Assembly (NCBI GenBank): GCA_016195325.1
Contig: JACPZX010000060.1
Span: forward strand, 1-64,000
From: Acidobacteriota bacterium
GTDB taxonomy: Bacteria; Acidobacteriota; Polarisedimenticolia; JACPZX01
Direction of reading: 5' to 3'
DNA: 64,000 nt
Shown here: positions 32,510 to 40,209 of the stretch, piece after piece
Numbering within the stretch: position 1 is the first letter of the stretch
Layout of the letters: each line of letters starts with the position of its first letter
The notes under the pieces: model-generated
The model's input: the letters and a program-made list of their open reading frames with translations, nothing else
The model's database searches: none
What the model was told of the DNA's origin: nothing
Program-made: the position numbers and the translations under genes

Positions 32510-35500
32510 CTAAGGGCAGACGTTCGAGTGCTCGCGCTCCGCTCCCGCCGCCGTCGTCCCTCTCGACCCCTCGAGAACGCCCTTCACGCCCGCGACGAGA
32601 TAGAACTCCACCTTTCCGAGCGCCACCGTCTCGACGAACTGCGCCGTGTTCGGCGTGACCGTCGTCAGGCAGAAGCCGCCGGCGTGACCGCCGTGCACGT
32701 CGGTCCCGGTGCCGTGATAGATGCGGTACTTCGTCGCGCCCCCGGTCGGAACGTCCCAGTCGAGCTGCGTGAGGCCGTTGAGATTCTGGATGAGCAGGTT
32801 GTTCACCTGGAAGCACTCGTTCCCGGAGACCGCCGGCCAGCTCGGGTCGCTGCAGTTGTCGTTGAACCCGTCGCACACCTCGGGCGCCCCCGGGTAGACG
32901 AACCCCCGGGTGTTGTCGCAATCACCCGCGCAGAGGGGGACGCCGTCGCCGTCCCCGTCGAGCTCGTTCGCGGGGAGGGACCCGTCGCAGTTGTCGTCGA
33001 GTCCGTCGCAGATCTCGGGCGCGCCGGGGTGGACGGTCGCGCGCTCGTCGTCGCAATCGGCCGGGCAGCCGGAAGGCGCCCCGAAGCTCGTGTTCCCGTA
33101 GCCGTCCCCGTCCTTGTCGGTGCAGGTGTCCGTCGTGTTCGGCACCCCGTCGCCGTCGCAGTCGCCGAGAACCTTGGGTGAGAAGTAGAGCGCCGAGCCC
33201 ACGTCGGCTCCCACGCCGGCGTCGCGGAGCGGAACGCCGGCGATCACGTCGGGGTAGGCGTCCCCGTCGAGCGAGGCGATGCCAACGAGGCTCGAGCCGA
33301 ACGAGTCCGAGGCGGTGGGCACCGGGTGCGCGACCGATCCGAAGAGCGCTCCGGTCCGGCCGCTGAAGAGCAGGATCGCCCCCGCGTCGATGTTCCCCGA
33401 GACGTCGCGGAACGGCTCGCCGATCGCGAGGTCGGCGATCTTGTCCTGGTCGATGTCGCCCAGCGCCGCGACGGCCGAGCCGAAGCGGTCCCCCGCGGCT
33501 CCGTTGGGGTCCGCGACGCGCTCGAGGACCGCGCCGCTCGCGCCGGAGAGGAGCAGCGCCTGCCCGACGTCCAGTCCAGCGCCCGTCGTGTGCCCGGGCG
33601 CGCCGGCGAGGATCTCCGTCTTCCCGTCGCCGTTGACGTCGGCGACCGACGCGATGGCGGACCCGAGCTGATCGCGCGCCCCCGGCGTCGAGTCGGCGTA
33701 CACCGCGATGAGGGCGCCGCTCGCCCCGGAGAAGAGGAAGACGGCGCCGGAGTTCGTGATCGCGCTGCTGTCGCGGTTCGGGGCCCCGACGGCGAAATCC
33801 TCCTTGCCGTCGCCGTTCACGTCGCCGATCCCGACGACAGCGCTCCCGAAGGCCTCGCCCGCCTCGTCCGACGGATCGGTGACGACCAGGAGCTGCTGTC
33901 CTGTGCGCCCGTCGATGACGTAGACGGCGCCGCTGCAGCCGGGGCCCCCCGCGCAATCGCCGGGGGCGCCGGCGAGGATCTCGCCGATGCCGTCCCCGGT
34001 CGTGTCGCCGAGGCGGGCCACCGCCGCGCCCAGGCGCGAGCCCGAGGGCTGGATCGAGTCGCCGAAGGCCCAGATGACGGCTGCCGTCACGTTCGAGAAG
34101 AGGACGACGCGACCCTGATCCGTGAAGCCGGTCGTGGCGATGTGATGGGGCGCCCCGGCGACGATGTCCTTGCGAAGGTCACCGTCGACGTCGTCCGCGA
34201 CGGCGACCGCGCTTCCGAGCTGGGCCGTGCTGCTCGAGCCGGGATCGGTGTACCGCCTCACGATCGCGCGCGTCGCGCCGGAGACGAGCACGACGCTCCC
34301 GCTGGCGTTCAGCCCCGCGGGGTAGCCCGGCGCGCCGATGAGCACGTCGGGGAACGAGTCCCCCGTGAGATCTCCCGACGTCGCGAGCGCGGTGCCGAGC
34401 GCATCGCCCGGCCCGCCGTTCGGGTCCGTCGTGGTCGCGTACGTGGGGGCCTGCGTCACGTGCGGATAGCTCGGGTCGATGACGCCGTCGCAGTTGTTGT
34501 CGAGCCCGTCGCAGACGTCGGCCAGGCCGGGCTTCACCTTGTTGTTCGAGTCGTTGCAGTCCCCCTGGCACTCGGAGAGGCCGTCGCCGTCGTCGTCGGT
34601 CTCCACCGCCAGCGACGGCCAGATGGGGCTGTTGCAATCGTTGTTGCGCCCGTCGCAGACCTCGGGGGCTCCCGGGTAGACGACGGCCGAGGTGTCCAGG
34701 CAATCCCCCGCGCACACGCGGAAGCCGTCGAGGTCGAGGTCCGCCTCGTTGGCGGGGATGATCAGATCGCAGTTGTTGTCCAGACCGTCGCAGAGCTCCG
34801 GCGCTCCCGGGTGGACCGACGGGCGCGTGTCGTTGCAGTCACCCTGGCAGATGCGATACCCGTCGTGGTCGGCGTCCGCCTCGTTCGCCGGGATAATGAA
34901 ATCGCAGTCGTCGTCGAGCCCGTCGCAGATCTCGGGGGCTCCCGGATGCACGGCCGCGTTGGTGTCGTCGCAATCGCCGGCGCACCCGCGCACTCCGTCT
35001 CCGTCGGCGTCGAGCTCCGACGCGGGGATGACGCCGTCGCAGTCGTTGTCCTTGCCGTCGCACAGCTCGGGGAACCCCAGGCGCACCGTCGCGTCGGCGT
35101 CGTTGCAGTCCCCCCCGCACTCCGCGAGGCCGTCGTGGTCGTCGTCGGTCTCGACCGAGAGCGACGGCCAGCCCGGCGCGCTGCAATTGTTGTTGAAGCC
35201 GTCGCAGACCTCGGGGGCCCCGGGGTAGACATTGGCGCGGTTCGGGTCGCAGTCGCATGCGTCCCCCGCCGGGTCGCCGTCGGCGTTCGCCTGGCTCTGG
35301 TTGGTGACGAAGGGGCAGTTGTCGCAGGCGTTGCCGAGCGTGTCGCCGTCGGAGTTCGCCTGCGTCGGGTTGTACGTGTTCGGGCAGTTGTCCGAGGCGG
35401 TCGGGATCCAGTCGAGATCCGGATCGAACCCGTTCAACGCCGCGAGGAGGTCGATGCGCGGGTAGGAGATGCCGCTGTCGGGGTTCAGCGTGGACACCCC

Positions 35501-36841
35501 GTAGTGCTTCAGGTTCCCCTCGATCACCTGCGGCGTCGCGGTGGGCTTCGCGTGGAACATGAGCGCGAAGGCGCCCGCGGCGTAGGCCGCGGCGGAGGAC
35601 GTGCCGCCGATGTCGCGCGTCCCGCCGCCCATCGCCGTCGTCGTCGCCTTCCACGAGGAGGCGAGGAGATCGAGTGGGAGCCCGGCGTTCCCGCGGCACA
35701 GGTAGACCCCGGGCCCCGTCGTGCTGTTCGTGCACAGGATCGCGGTGCACGTCGGGGCGTCGAAGCACCAGGTCGTGCTGCCGAGGTTCGCGTCGTAGAC
35801 GGCGCCCACGCTCGTCGCGGCGGCCGTGCACGCGGGGAAGGAGACCCCGTTGTCGTAGCCGTTGTTGCCGGTGGCGACCGTCACGGCGACGCCCGCGTTG
35901 ACCAGGCTCTGGATCAGGAGGGAGGTGTTCGACTGGCTGCAGAGCGGATTGCTCGAGTCGTTGTACTGGCCGTCGTCGCCGAGGCTCAGGTTGGCGACCT
36001 TGACGTTGTACGTCGCGTGGTTCGCCACGAGCCAGTTCAGCGCGTCGTCCACGTTCGAGAAGCTGCCGGCGCCGTTCGCACCGAGCGCCTTGAGGGCGAT
36101 GATCTTCGCGGCCGGGGCCATCCCCTTCAGCGTGACGGAATTCGCGGCCGCGATCCCGGCCATCGACGTGCCGTGCCCGAAGTCGTCCATCGGGTCGGGG
36201 TCGTTGTTGACGAAGTCGTACCCCGCGACGACGCGGCACGCCGGTCCGAAGCACCCACCGAGGGCGACGTGCGTGTAGTCGACGCCGCTGTCCAAGATGG
36301 CGATGCCGATGCCGGTCCCGTTGTAGCCCAGTCCCTGGAGCACGTCCCCCTTCATCAGGGGCACCCCCTCGGCGAGGAGGGCGTGGACCTGTCCGTCGAG
36401 GTACACGCGCGCGACGTAGGGGTTGGCCTCGAGGGCGGAGAGACCCAGGGCGTCGACGTCCGCGACGAGGCCGTGGACGTGCGAGTGCTCCCGCACGACG
36501 TGGACGCCGCTTCGCCCCGACAGCGCCGCCCGGAAGAGCCCCTGCGCGCCGGCGACCTCGCGCCTGAGCGCCGATTCGTCGGCGCCGGTCGCGGAGGCGG
36601 GGAGCGCTCGGAATCCGCGCAGCGTCACATTGACGCGCACCGCCCCACCTGCGGCCACGGCCTGGGCGACCGCCGGGTCTATCTCGGGGCCGACCCCCGG
36701 GGAGGGCGCCTGCGGGCGGGAGGAGGGGGCGGCGATCGACTCCACGCGAGGCGCGCCGTGCCCGCCGACGAGCAGGAGAGCGGAGAGACAGACGACTCTC
36801 AGCAGCGCGCGAGCGGACCCGTCGCGAGCTCGTCCGGTCAT
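32510..36841 (-). CDS. Secreted subtilisin-like protease with MopE-type and FG-GAP repeats
   Basis: 1443 aa. After a signal peptide (LRVVCLSALLLVGGHGAPR) and a propeptide-like region, the S8 catalytic domain spans about residues 165-460. Asp is in IAILDSGVDYTHVALGG (about 184), His in DDFGHGTSMAGIAAANS (about 223) and Ser in IGGTSSAAAYAAGAFALMF (about 415). Residues about 475-800 and 1240-1340 carry eight MopE-type repeats of the form YPGAPEVCDGFNNNC with acidic Ca-like loops. Between them (about 810-1225) are integrin-like FG-GAP repeats (GDVNGDGKEDFAVGAPN). The last 100 residues are a separate module ending in SNVCP, shared with the kelch protein. ATG at 36841 is preferred; a TTG codon lies just ahead. 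Likely exported; the target is unknown. Confidence 0.88.
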   Translation of the reverse strand: MTGRARDGSARALLRVVCLSALLLVGGHGAPRVESIAAPSSRPQAPSPGVGPEIDPAVAQAVAAGGAVRVNVTLRGFRALPASATGADESALRREVAGAQGLFRAALSGRSGVHVVREHSHVHGLVADVDALGLSALEANPYVARVYLDGQVHALLAEGVPLMKGDVLQGLGYNGTGIGIAILDSGVDYTHVALGGCFGPACRVVAGYDFVNNDPDPMDDFGHGTSMAGIAAANSVTLKGMAPAAKIIALKALGANGAGSFSNVDDALNWLVANHATYNVKVANLSLGDDGQYNDSSNPLCSQSNTSLLIQSLVNAGVAVTVATGNNGYDNGVSFPACTAAATSVGAVYDANLGSTTWCFDAPTCTAILCTNSTTGPGVYLCRGNAGLPLDLLASSWKATTTAMGGGTRDIGGTSSAAAYAAGAFALMFHAKPTATPQVIEGNLKHYGVSTLNPDSGISYPRIDLLAALNGFDPDLDWIPTASDNCPNTYNPTQANSDGDTLGNACDNCPFVTNQSQANADGDPAGDACDCDPNRANVYPGAPEVCDGFNNNCSAPGWPSLSVETDDDHDGLAECGGDCNDADATVRLGFPELCDGKDNDCDGVIPASELDADGDGVRGCAGDCDDTNAAVHPGAPEICDGLDDDCDFIIPANEADADHDGYRICQGDCNDTRPSVHPGAPELCDGLDNNCDLIIPANEADLDLDGFRVCAGDCLDTSAVVYPGAPEVCDGRNNDCNSPIWPSLAVETDDDGDGLSECQGDCNDSNNKVKPGLADVCDGLDNNCDGVIDPSYPHVTQAPTYATTTDPNGGPGDALGTALATSGDLTGDSFPDVLIGAPGYPAGLNASGSVVLVSGATRAIVRRYTDPGSSSTAQLGSAVAVADDVDGDLRKDIVAGAPHHIATTGFTDQGRVVLFSNVTAAVIWAFGDSIQPSGSRLGAAVARLGDTTGDGIGEILAGAPGDCAGGPGCSGAVYVIDGRTGQQLLVVTDPSDEAGEAFGSAVVGIGDVNGDGKEDFAVGAPNRDSSAITNSGAVFLFSGASGALIAVYADSTPGARDQLGSAIASVADVNGDGKTEILAGAPGHTTGAGLDVGQALLLSGASGAVLERVADPNGAAGDRFGSAVAALGDIDQDKIADLAIGEPFRDVSGNIDAGAILLFSGRTGALFGSVAHPVPTASDSFGSSLVGIASLDGDAYPDVIAGVPLRDAGVGADVGSALYFSPKVLGDCDGDGVPNTTDTCTDKDGDGYGNTSFGAPSGCPADCDDERATVHPGAPEICDGLDDNCDGSLPANELDGDGDGVPLCAGDCDNTRGFVYPGAPEVCDGFNDNCSDPSWPAVSGNECFQVNNLLIQNLNGLTQLDWDVPTGGATKYRIYHGTGTDVHGGHAGGFCLTTVTPNTAQFVETVALGKVEFYLVAGVKGVLEGSRGTTAAGAEREHSNVCP

Positions 36842-36946
36842 CAATGAACCTTCACGAAAGGTATTGGACGATTCAACCCCACCCCGGTGGTGAACACCTT
36901 ATCATCCACGAAAAAGCCAATTCGCGCCACAAGAGTTTTCCTGCTC

Positions 36947-36976
36947 TTGATCGTCGGGATGGGCCGCGGGTACTCT
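36947..36976 (+). promoter_or_regulatory. Candidate promoter for rfbB
   Basis: TTGATC at 36947-36952, an 18-base spacer and TACTCT at 36971-36976. The rfbB ATG starts only six bases later and there is no SD, suggesting a leaderless transcript. The -10 match is weak. Confidence 0.3.
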
Positions 36977-36982
36977 CCCTGG

Positions 36983-38002
36983 ATGAGACTCTTCGTGACG
37001 GGCGGGTGCGGCTTCATCGGATCGAACTTCATCCGGCACATCCTCGCCGCCCATCCGGGAGCGACGATCTGCAACGTGGATCTGCTCACGTACGCGGGGA
37101 ACCCCGAGAACATCGCCGACCTCGAGGACGGCCGCAGGCTCCGGACGCTGCGCGCCGACATCGCCGACGAGCCGCTGATGATGGACCTCCTGGCCGAGGG
37201 GTTCGACGCGGTCGTCAACTTCGCCGCCGAGAGCCACGTCGATCGGAGCATCGAGAGCGCGCGCGACTTCATCCGCACCAACGTCGCGGGGACGCAGGTG
37301 CTGCTCGAGACCTCCCGCAGGTGCCACGTCCCGCTCTTCCTGCAGGTCTCGACCGACGAGGTGTACGGCGCCCTTGATCTCGACGACCCCGCCCGGTTCA
37401 CCGAGTCGACCCCGCTCGCGCCCACCTCGCCGTACGCCGCGAGCAAGGCGGCCGCGGATCTTCTCGTCCTCGCGGCGTTCCGGACCTTTAGGCAGCCGGT
37501 GGTCGTGACGCGCTGCTCGAACAACTACGGCCCGTACCAGTTCCCCGAGAAGTTCCTCCCGCAGATGATCCTGAACGCGCTCCAGGGGAAGCCGCTCCCG
37601 ATCTACGGCGACGGGCTCTACGTGCGCGACTGGATCCACGCGGAGGATCACTGCCGCGCGATCGAGGCGGCGCTCCTGCGAGGGAAGCCCGGCGAGATCT
37701 ACAACGTCGGCGGCGAGAGCGAGCGGCCGAACATCGAGGTGGCGCAGGAGATCCTGAGGCTCACCGGCCGGCCCGAGAGCCTCCTCACGCGCGTCACCGA
37801 CCGGCCCGGGCACGATCGGCGGTACGCCGTGGACGCCGGGAAGCTCCAGCGGGAGCTCTCCTGGGCGCCGGCGATCCCCTTCTCTGAAGGGCTCGCCTCG
37901 ACCGTGCGGTGGTACCAGGATCACGAGCCGTGGTGGCGCCGGATCGTGGAGGGCTCCTACCTCGTGGATCGCCGCGCCGCGCGGTCCGCAGAGTCCCGCT
38001 GA
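36983..38002 (+). CDS. rfbB: dTDP-glucose 4,6-dehydratase
   Basis: 339-aa extended short-chain dehydrogenase that converts dTDP-glucose to dTDP-4-keto-6-deoxyglucose, using tightly bound NAD+. The Rossmann start is LFVTGGCGFIGSNFIRHIL. The catalytic region shows LQVSTDEVYGALDLDDP (Thr-Asp-Glu) and PYAASKAAADLLV (YxxxK). NNYGPYQFPEKFLPQMILNA and GLYVRDWIHAEDHCRAIEA are substrate-side motifs. I start at the ATG at 36983, directly before the Rossmann strand; an in-frame ATG at 36887 would add 32 unlikely residues. rfbC and rfbD are not in the window. tRNA-Pro follows 39 bp later. Confidence 0.9.
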   Translation: MRLFVTGGCGFIGSNFIRHILAAHPGATICNVDLLTYAGNPENIADLEDGRRLRTLRADIADEPLMMDLLAEGFDAVVNFAAESHVDRSIESARDFIRTNVAGTQVLLETSRRCHVPLFLQVSTDEVYGALDLDDPARFTESTPLAPTSPYAASKAAADLLVLAAFRTFRQPVVVTRCSNNYGPYQFPEKFLPQMILNALQGKPLPIYGDGLYVRDWIHAEDHCRAIEAALLRGKPGEIYNVGGESERPNIEVAQEILRLTGRPESLLTRVTDRPGHDRRYAVDAGKLQRELSWAPAIPFSEGLASTVRWYQDHEPWWRRIVEGSYLVDRRAARSAESR

Positions 38003-38041
38003 GCCTTCCGTCCACGCCGACTGTGGTAGATTCGCACCCAT

Positions 38042-38118
38042 CGGGGCGTGGCGCAGCCTGGTAGCGCACCTGCTTTGGGAGCAGGGGGCCGTCAGTTCGA
38101 ATCTGACCGCCCCGACCA
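38042..38118 (+). tRNA. tRNA-Pro (TGG)
   Basis: 77 nt with a perfect 7-bp acceptor stem (CGGGGCG with CGCCCCG), TTCGAAT T-loop, encoded CCA and anticodon TGG in the loop CTTTGGGAG region. Confidence 0.95.
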
Positions 38119-38214
38119 GCGCGCCGGTTTTCGGTGGCGGTGCGCGCCGAACGCCTGTACAGTCCAGCAGCAAAACAGAGCGACGCCATCCCGCGGCGCC
38201 GAGAGGTGCCCGAC

Positions 38215-38511
38215 ATGCCGAGCCCCATTCCAGGAAAGAAAGAGCGCCCGGTTCGGATTCCGGTTGAAGACGCGATCGATCTCCACGTCTTCGCGCCTCG
38301 CGAAGTTCGTGCGGTAGTGGAGGAGTACCTGGAGGAGGCGTCCACCGCGGGCTTCGCGGAGGTCCGCCTGGTCCACGGCCGCGGCGTCGGCTCGCAGCGC
38401 GAGGCGGTGCGGACCGTATGCGCCCGCCATCCGCGCGTCGCGTCGTACTCGGACGCCACGCCGGAGCGCGGCGGCTGGGGGGCGACGATCGCCCGCCTCC
38501 GCCCCCGCTGA
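38215..38511 (+). CDS. Smr-domain protein
   Basis: 98 aa consisting almost entirely of a small MutS-related (Smr) domain: AIDLHVFAPREVRAVVEEYL (the DLH start motif) and AEVRLVHGRGVGSQREAVRT (HGRG motif). Smr domains have nicking nuclease or RNase activity in several characterised proteins and often act on ribosome- or DNA-bound substrates. The ATG at 38215 has GAGAGG eight bases upstream. Reading starts further 5' would run into the tRNA-Pro region. It sits between tRNA-Pro and tRNA-Arg(CCG). Confidence 0.8.
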   Translation: MPSPIPGKKERPVRIPVEDAIDLHVFAPREVRAVVEEYLEEASTAGFAEVRLVHGRGVGSQREAVRTVCARHPRVASYSDATPERGGWGATIARLRPR

Positions 38512-38524
38512 TCCGCTCCGTCGG

Positions 38525-38554
38525 TTGACGCCCTCTCAGCCCCCCGTTTATCAT
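38525..38554 (+). promoter_or_regulatory. Promoter for tRNA-Arg(CCG)
   Basis: TTGACG at 38525-38530 and TATCAT at 38549-38554 with an 18-base spacer. The tRNA begins 14 bases downstream of the -10. Confidence 0.55.
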
Positions 38555-38567
38555 CGCGCCACTCGAT

Positions 38568-38644
38568 GCGCCTGTAGCTCAGATGGATAGAGCGGCAGAT
38601 TCCGGATCTGTAGGTCGGGGGTTCGAATCCCTCCAGGCGTACCA
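38568..38644 (+). tRNA. tRNA-Arg (CCG)
   Basis: 77 nt. Acceptor GCGCCTG pairs with CAGGCGT (first pair G-U); anticodon stem GCAGA/TCTGT with loop TTCCGGA gives anticodon CCG. CCA is encoded. Confidence 0.93.
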
Positions 38645-38741
38645 CACTCTCGTCGCGGGCACCGGTGCCTCCCTCAAGGGCAACAGGTGCCCGCGCTCAT
38701 CCCCCCGGCGGCGGGCGTAGTAATAAGGATACGGGCCTCCC

Positions 38742-39377
38742 ATGGCTGAGCTGGTCGCGCGCGAGCCCGCGGAGTGGGTCAAGACCGCCGGCCGGCTTTC
38801 GTACCGTTTTCGCCAGCATCTCCAGGCGATTCTCCTCGCCGTCTGCCTGCTCGTCACGCGGCCGGTCCCGGATCCCCGCGAGGCGTGGATGCTCGCCGGC
38901 GTCTCGGCGCTCCTCGTGGCGCTCGGCGGGGCGATAAGGTCGTGGGCGATGGGCTACCACACCTGGCGGCGGATCCACGGCGGCCGCCCGGATCGCACGC
39001 TCGTCACCGCCGGCCCGTACGCCCACACGCGCAACCCTCTGTACCTCGGCTCGCTCCTGATCGGCGCGGGCCTCGCCGGGATGTCGGGGTGGATTGCGGT
39101 CTTCGCGGCCTTCCTCGTCGTGTACGTCCTCTCCCACTTCTGCATCATCCGCTGGGAGGAGGGGAGGCTCACCTCGGAGTTCGGGGAGAACTTCACGCGC
39201 TACGCGGCGTCGGTGCCGCGGCTCTTCCCGGGAGTGCGCTCCGCGTCGACGCGCCACGGCACGTTCAGCTTCTCCGCGATGATGCGATGCATGGAGCCGG
39301 CGAAGACGGTCGGGTTTCTTCTCGTCATCGCGCTGATGGCGTACTTCCGGATCAAGGGGTGGTCGCTCACGGCGTGA
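38742..39377 (+). CDS. Isoprenylcysteine carboxyl methyltransferase-family membrane protein
   Basis: 211-aa membrane protein of the ICMT/NnrU-like (phospholipid methyltransferase fold) group. Hydrophobic helices are visible at about residues 28-45, 50-68, 105-130 and 190-205. The SAM-binding signature is AGPYAHTRNPLYLGSLLIGA, then RWEEGRLTSEFGENFTRYA with the conserved E-E and Y, and VPRLFPGV. Bacteria do not prenylate proteins as eukaryotes do, so relatives probably methylate lipids or other small molecules. The start is the ATG at 38742. It stands alone between tRNA-Arg genes, and I see no functional link to neighbours. Confidence 0.8.
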   Translation: MAELVAREPAEWVKTAGRLSYRFRQHLQAILLAVCLLVTRPVPDPREAWMLAGVSALLVALGGAIRSWAMGYHTWRRIHGGRPDRTLVTAGPYAHTRNPLYLGSLLIGAGLAGMSGWIAVFAAFLVVYVLSHFCIIRWEEGRLTSEFGENFTRYAASVPRLFPGVRSASTRHGTFSFSAMMRCMEPAKTVGFLLVIALMAYFRIKGWSLTA

Positions 39378-39469
39378 GCGATGCTCGTCGCCCGCTTGCT
39401 CCCGCGCGGGCGCCGGTCTAACCTCGCCGCGCGTCCCGTCACGCGATCGCGGTTCTCCTGCATGACGCC

Positions 39470-39545
<76 letters not shown>

Positions 39546-39566
39546 CCCGCAGCTCTCTCGAGGCGC

Positions 39567-39643
<77 letters not shown>

Positions 39644-39732
39644 ACCTCACCCTCCGCACCGGTCGCCTGTCACCTCCCTGCGGACACTTTGGGACATTTG
39701 GGCCTATTGTCTCCTCCCACGCTGATTCACTC

Positions 39733-39761
39733 TTGCGGATGCTTCGGGACTACGGTATAAG
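39733..39761 (+). promoter_or_regulatory. Sigma70-type promoter, copy 1 of a duplicated leader
   Basis: TTGCGG at 39733-39738, a 17-base spacer and TATAAG at 39756-39761. The surrounding sequence (TGATTC...TTGCGGAT...CGGTATAA...GGGGC) recurs at 40133-40180 before the kelch gene. Confidence 0.6.
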
Positions 39762-39808
39762 GCAGGGGCCTCGCGAGTCCGAACATGTCTATTCTGGAGG
39801 GGATGGTC

Positions 39809-40135
39809 ATGCGAACGTCGCGTCCGAAATCCATCGCGCTCGTCTCGGTATGGGTCTCGATCCTCGTCGCAGGCTCGACGCATCTCGCGACGGCGTGCGA
39901 TCCCAATCATCCGGTCCCGTCCCCTTGGGTGGACGCCAATATCGGCGGCGTGGCGGGGTGCGCTGATCAGGTGAGCGGTGTCTTCACCATCACGAGCAAC
40001 GGCGGGGGGACCTCCTCGTCCGACAGGTTGAACTTTGTCTACCAGACGTACACCGGCAATTTCGTGCTCACGGCCCGCGCCCTCTCCCGGCGGACATGGT
40101 GCGGCGTTCGCGCCCATGGTTTTATCCCGCGTTGA
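39809..40135 (+). CDS. Short secreted ORF, probable remnant of a larger gene
   Basis: 108 aa from an ATG at 39809 with GGAGG eight bases upstream (in-frame ATGs also at 39785 and 39803). It has a signal peptide (IALVSVWVSILVAGSTHLAT). Then WVDANIGGVAGCADQVSGVF and SSSDRLNFVYQTYTGNFVLT resemble the opening of a secreted beta-sandwich domain found in large cell-surface proteins, in which a long C-terminal part normally follows. Here the frame changes character (SRRTWCGVRAHGFIPR) and stops immediately before a copy of its own promoter. The simplest reading is a truncated gene, cut by recombination between duplicated leaders. It may still make a small exported peptide. Confidence 0.5.
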   Translation: MRTSRPKSIALVSVWVSILVAGSTHLATACDPNHPVPSPWVDANIGGVAGCADQVSGVFTITSNGGGTSSSDRLNFVYQTYTGNFVLTARALSRRTWCGVRAHGFIPR

Positions 40136-40142
40136 TTCGTCG

Positions 40143-40171
40143 TTGCGGATACCCGCGGATCGCGGTATAAC
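40143..40171 (+). promoter_or_regulatory. Sigma70-type promoter, copy 2 of the duplicated leader
   Basis: TTGCGG at 40143-40148, a 17-base spacer and TATAAC at 40166-40171, closely matching the promoter at 39733. It drives the kelch-repeat gene. Confidence 0.6.
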
Positions 40172-40209
40172 GGGGGCGTCTCGCCAGCCTCATGGAATGG
40201 AGGGTCACC

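Noticed and set aside
33326-36847. A long plus-strand frame opposite the subtilase
   Set aside because: Antisense shadow; the composition follows the complement of the repeat-rich protease gene.
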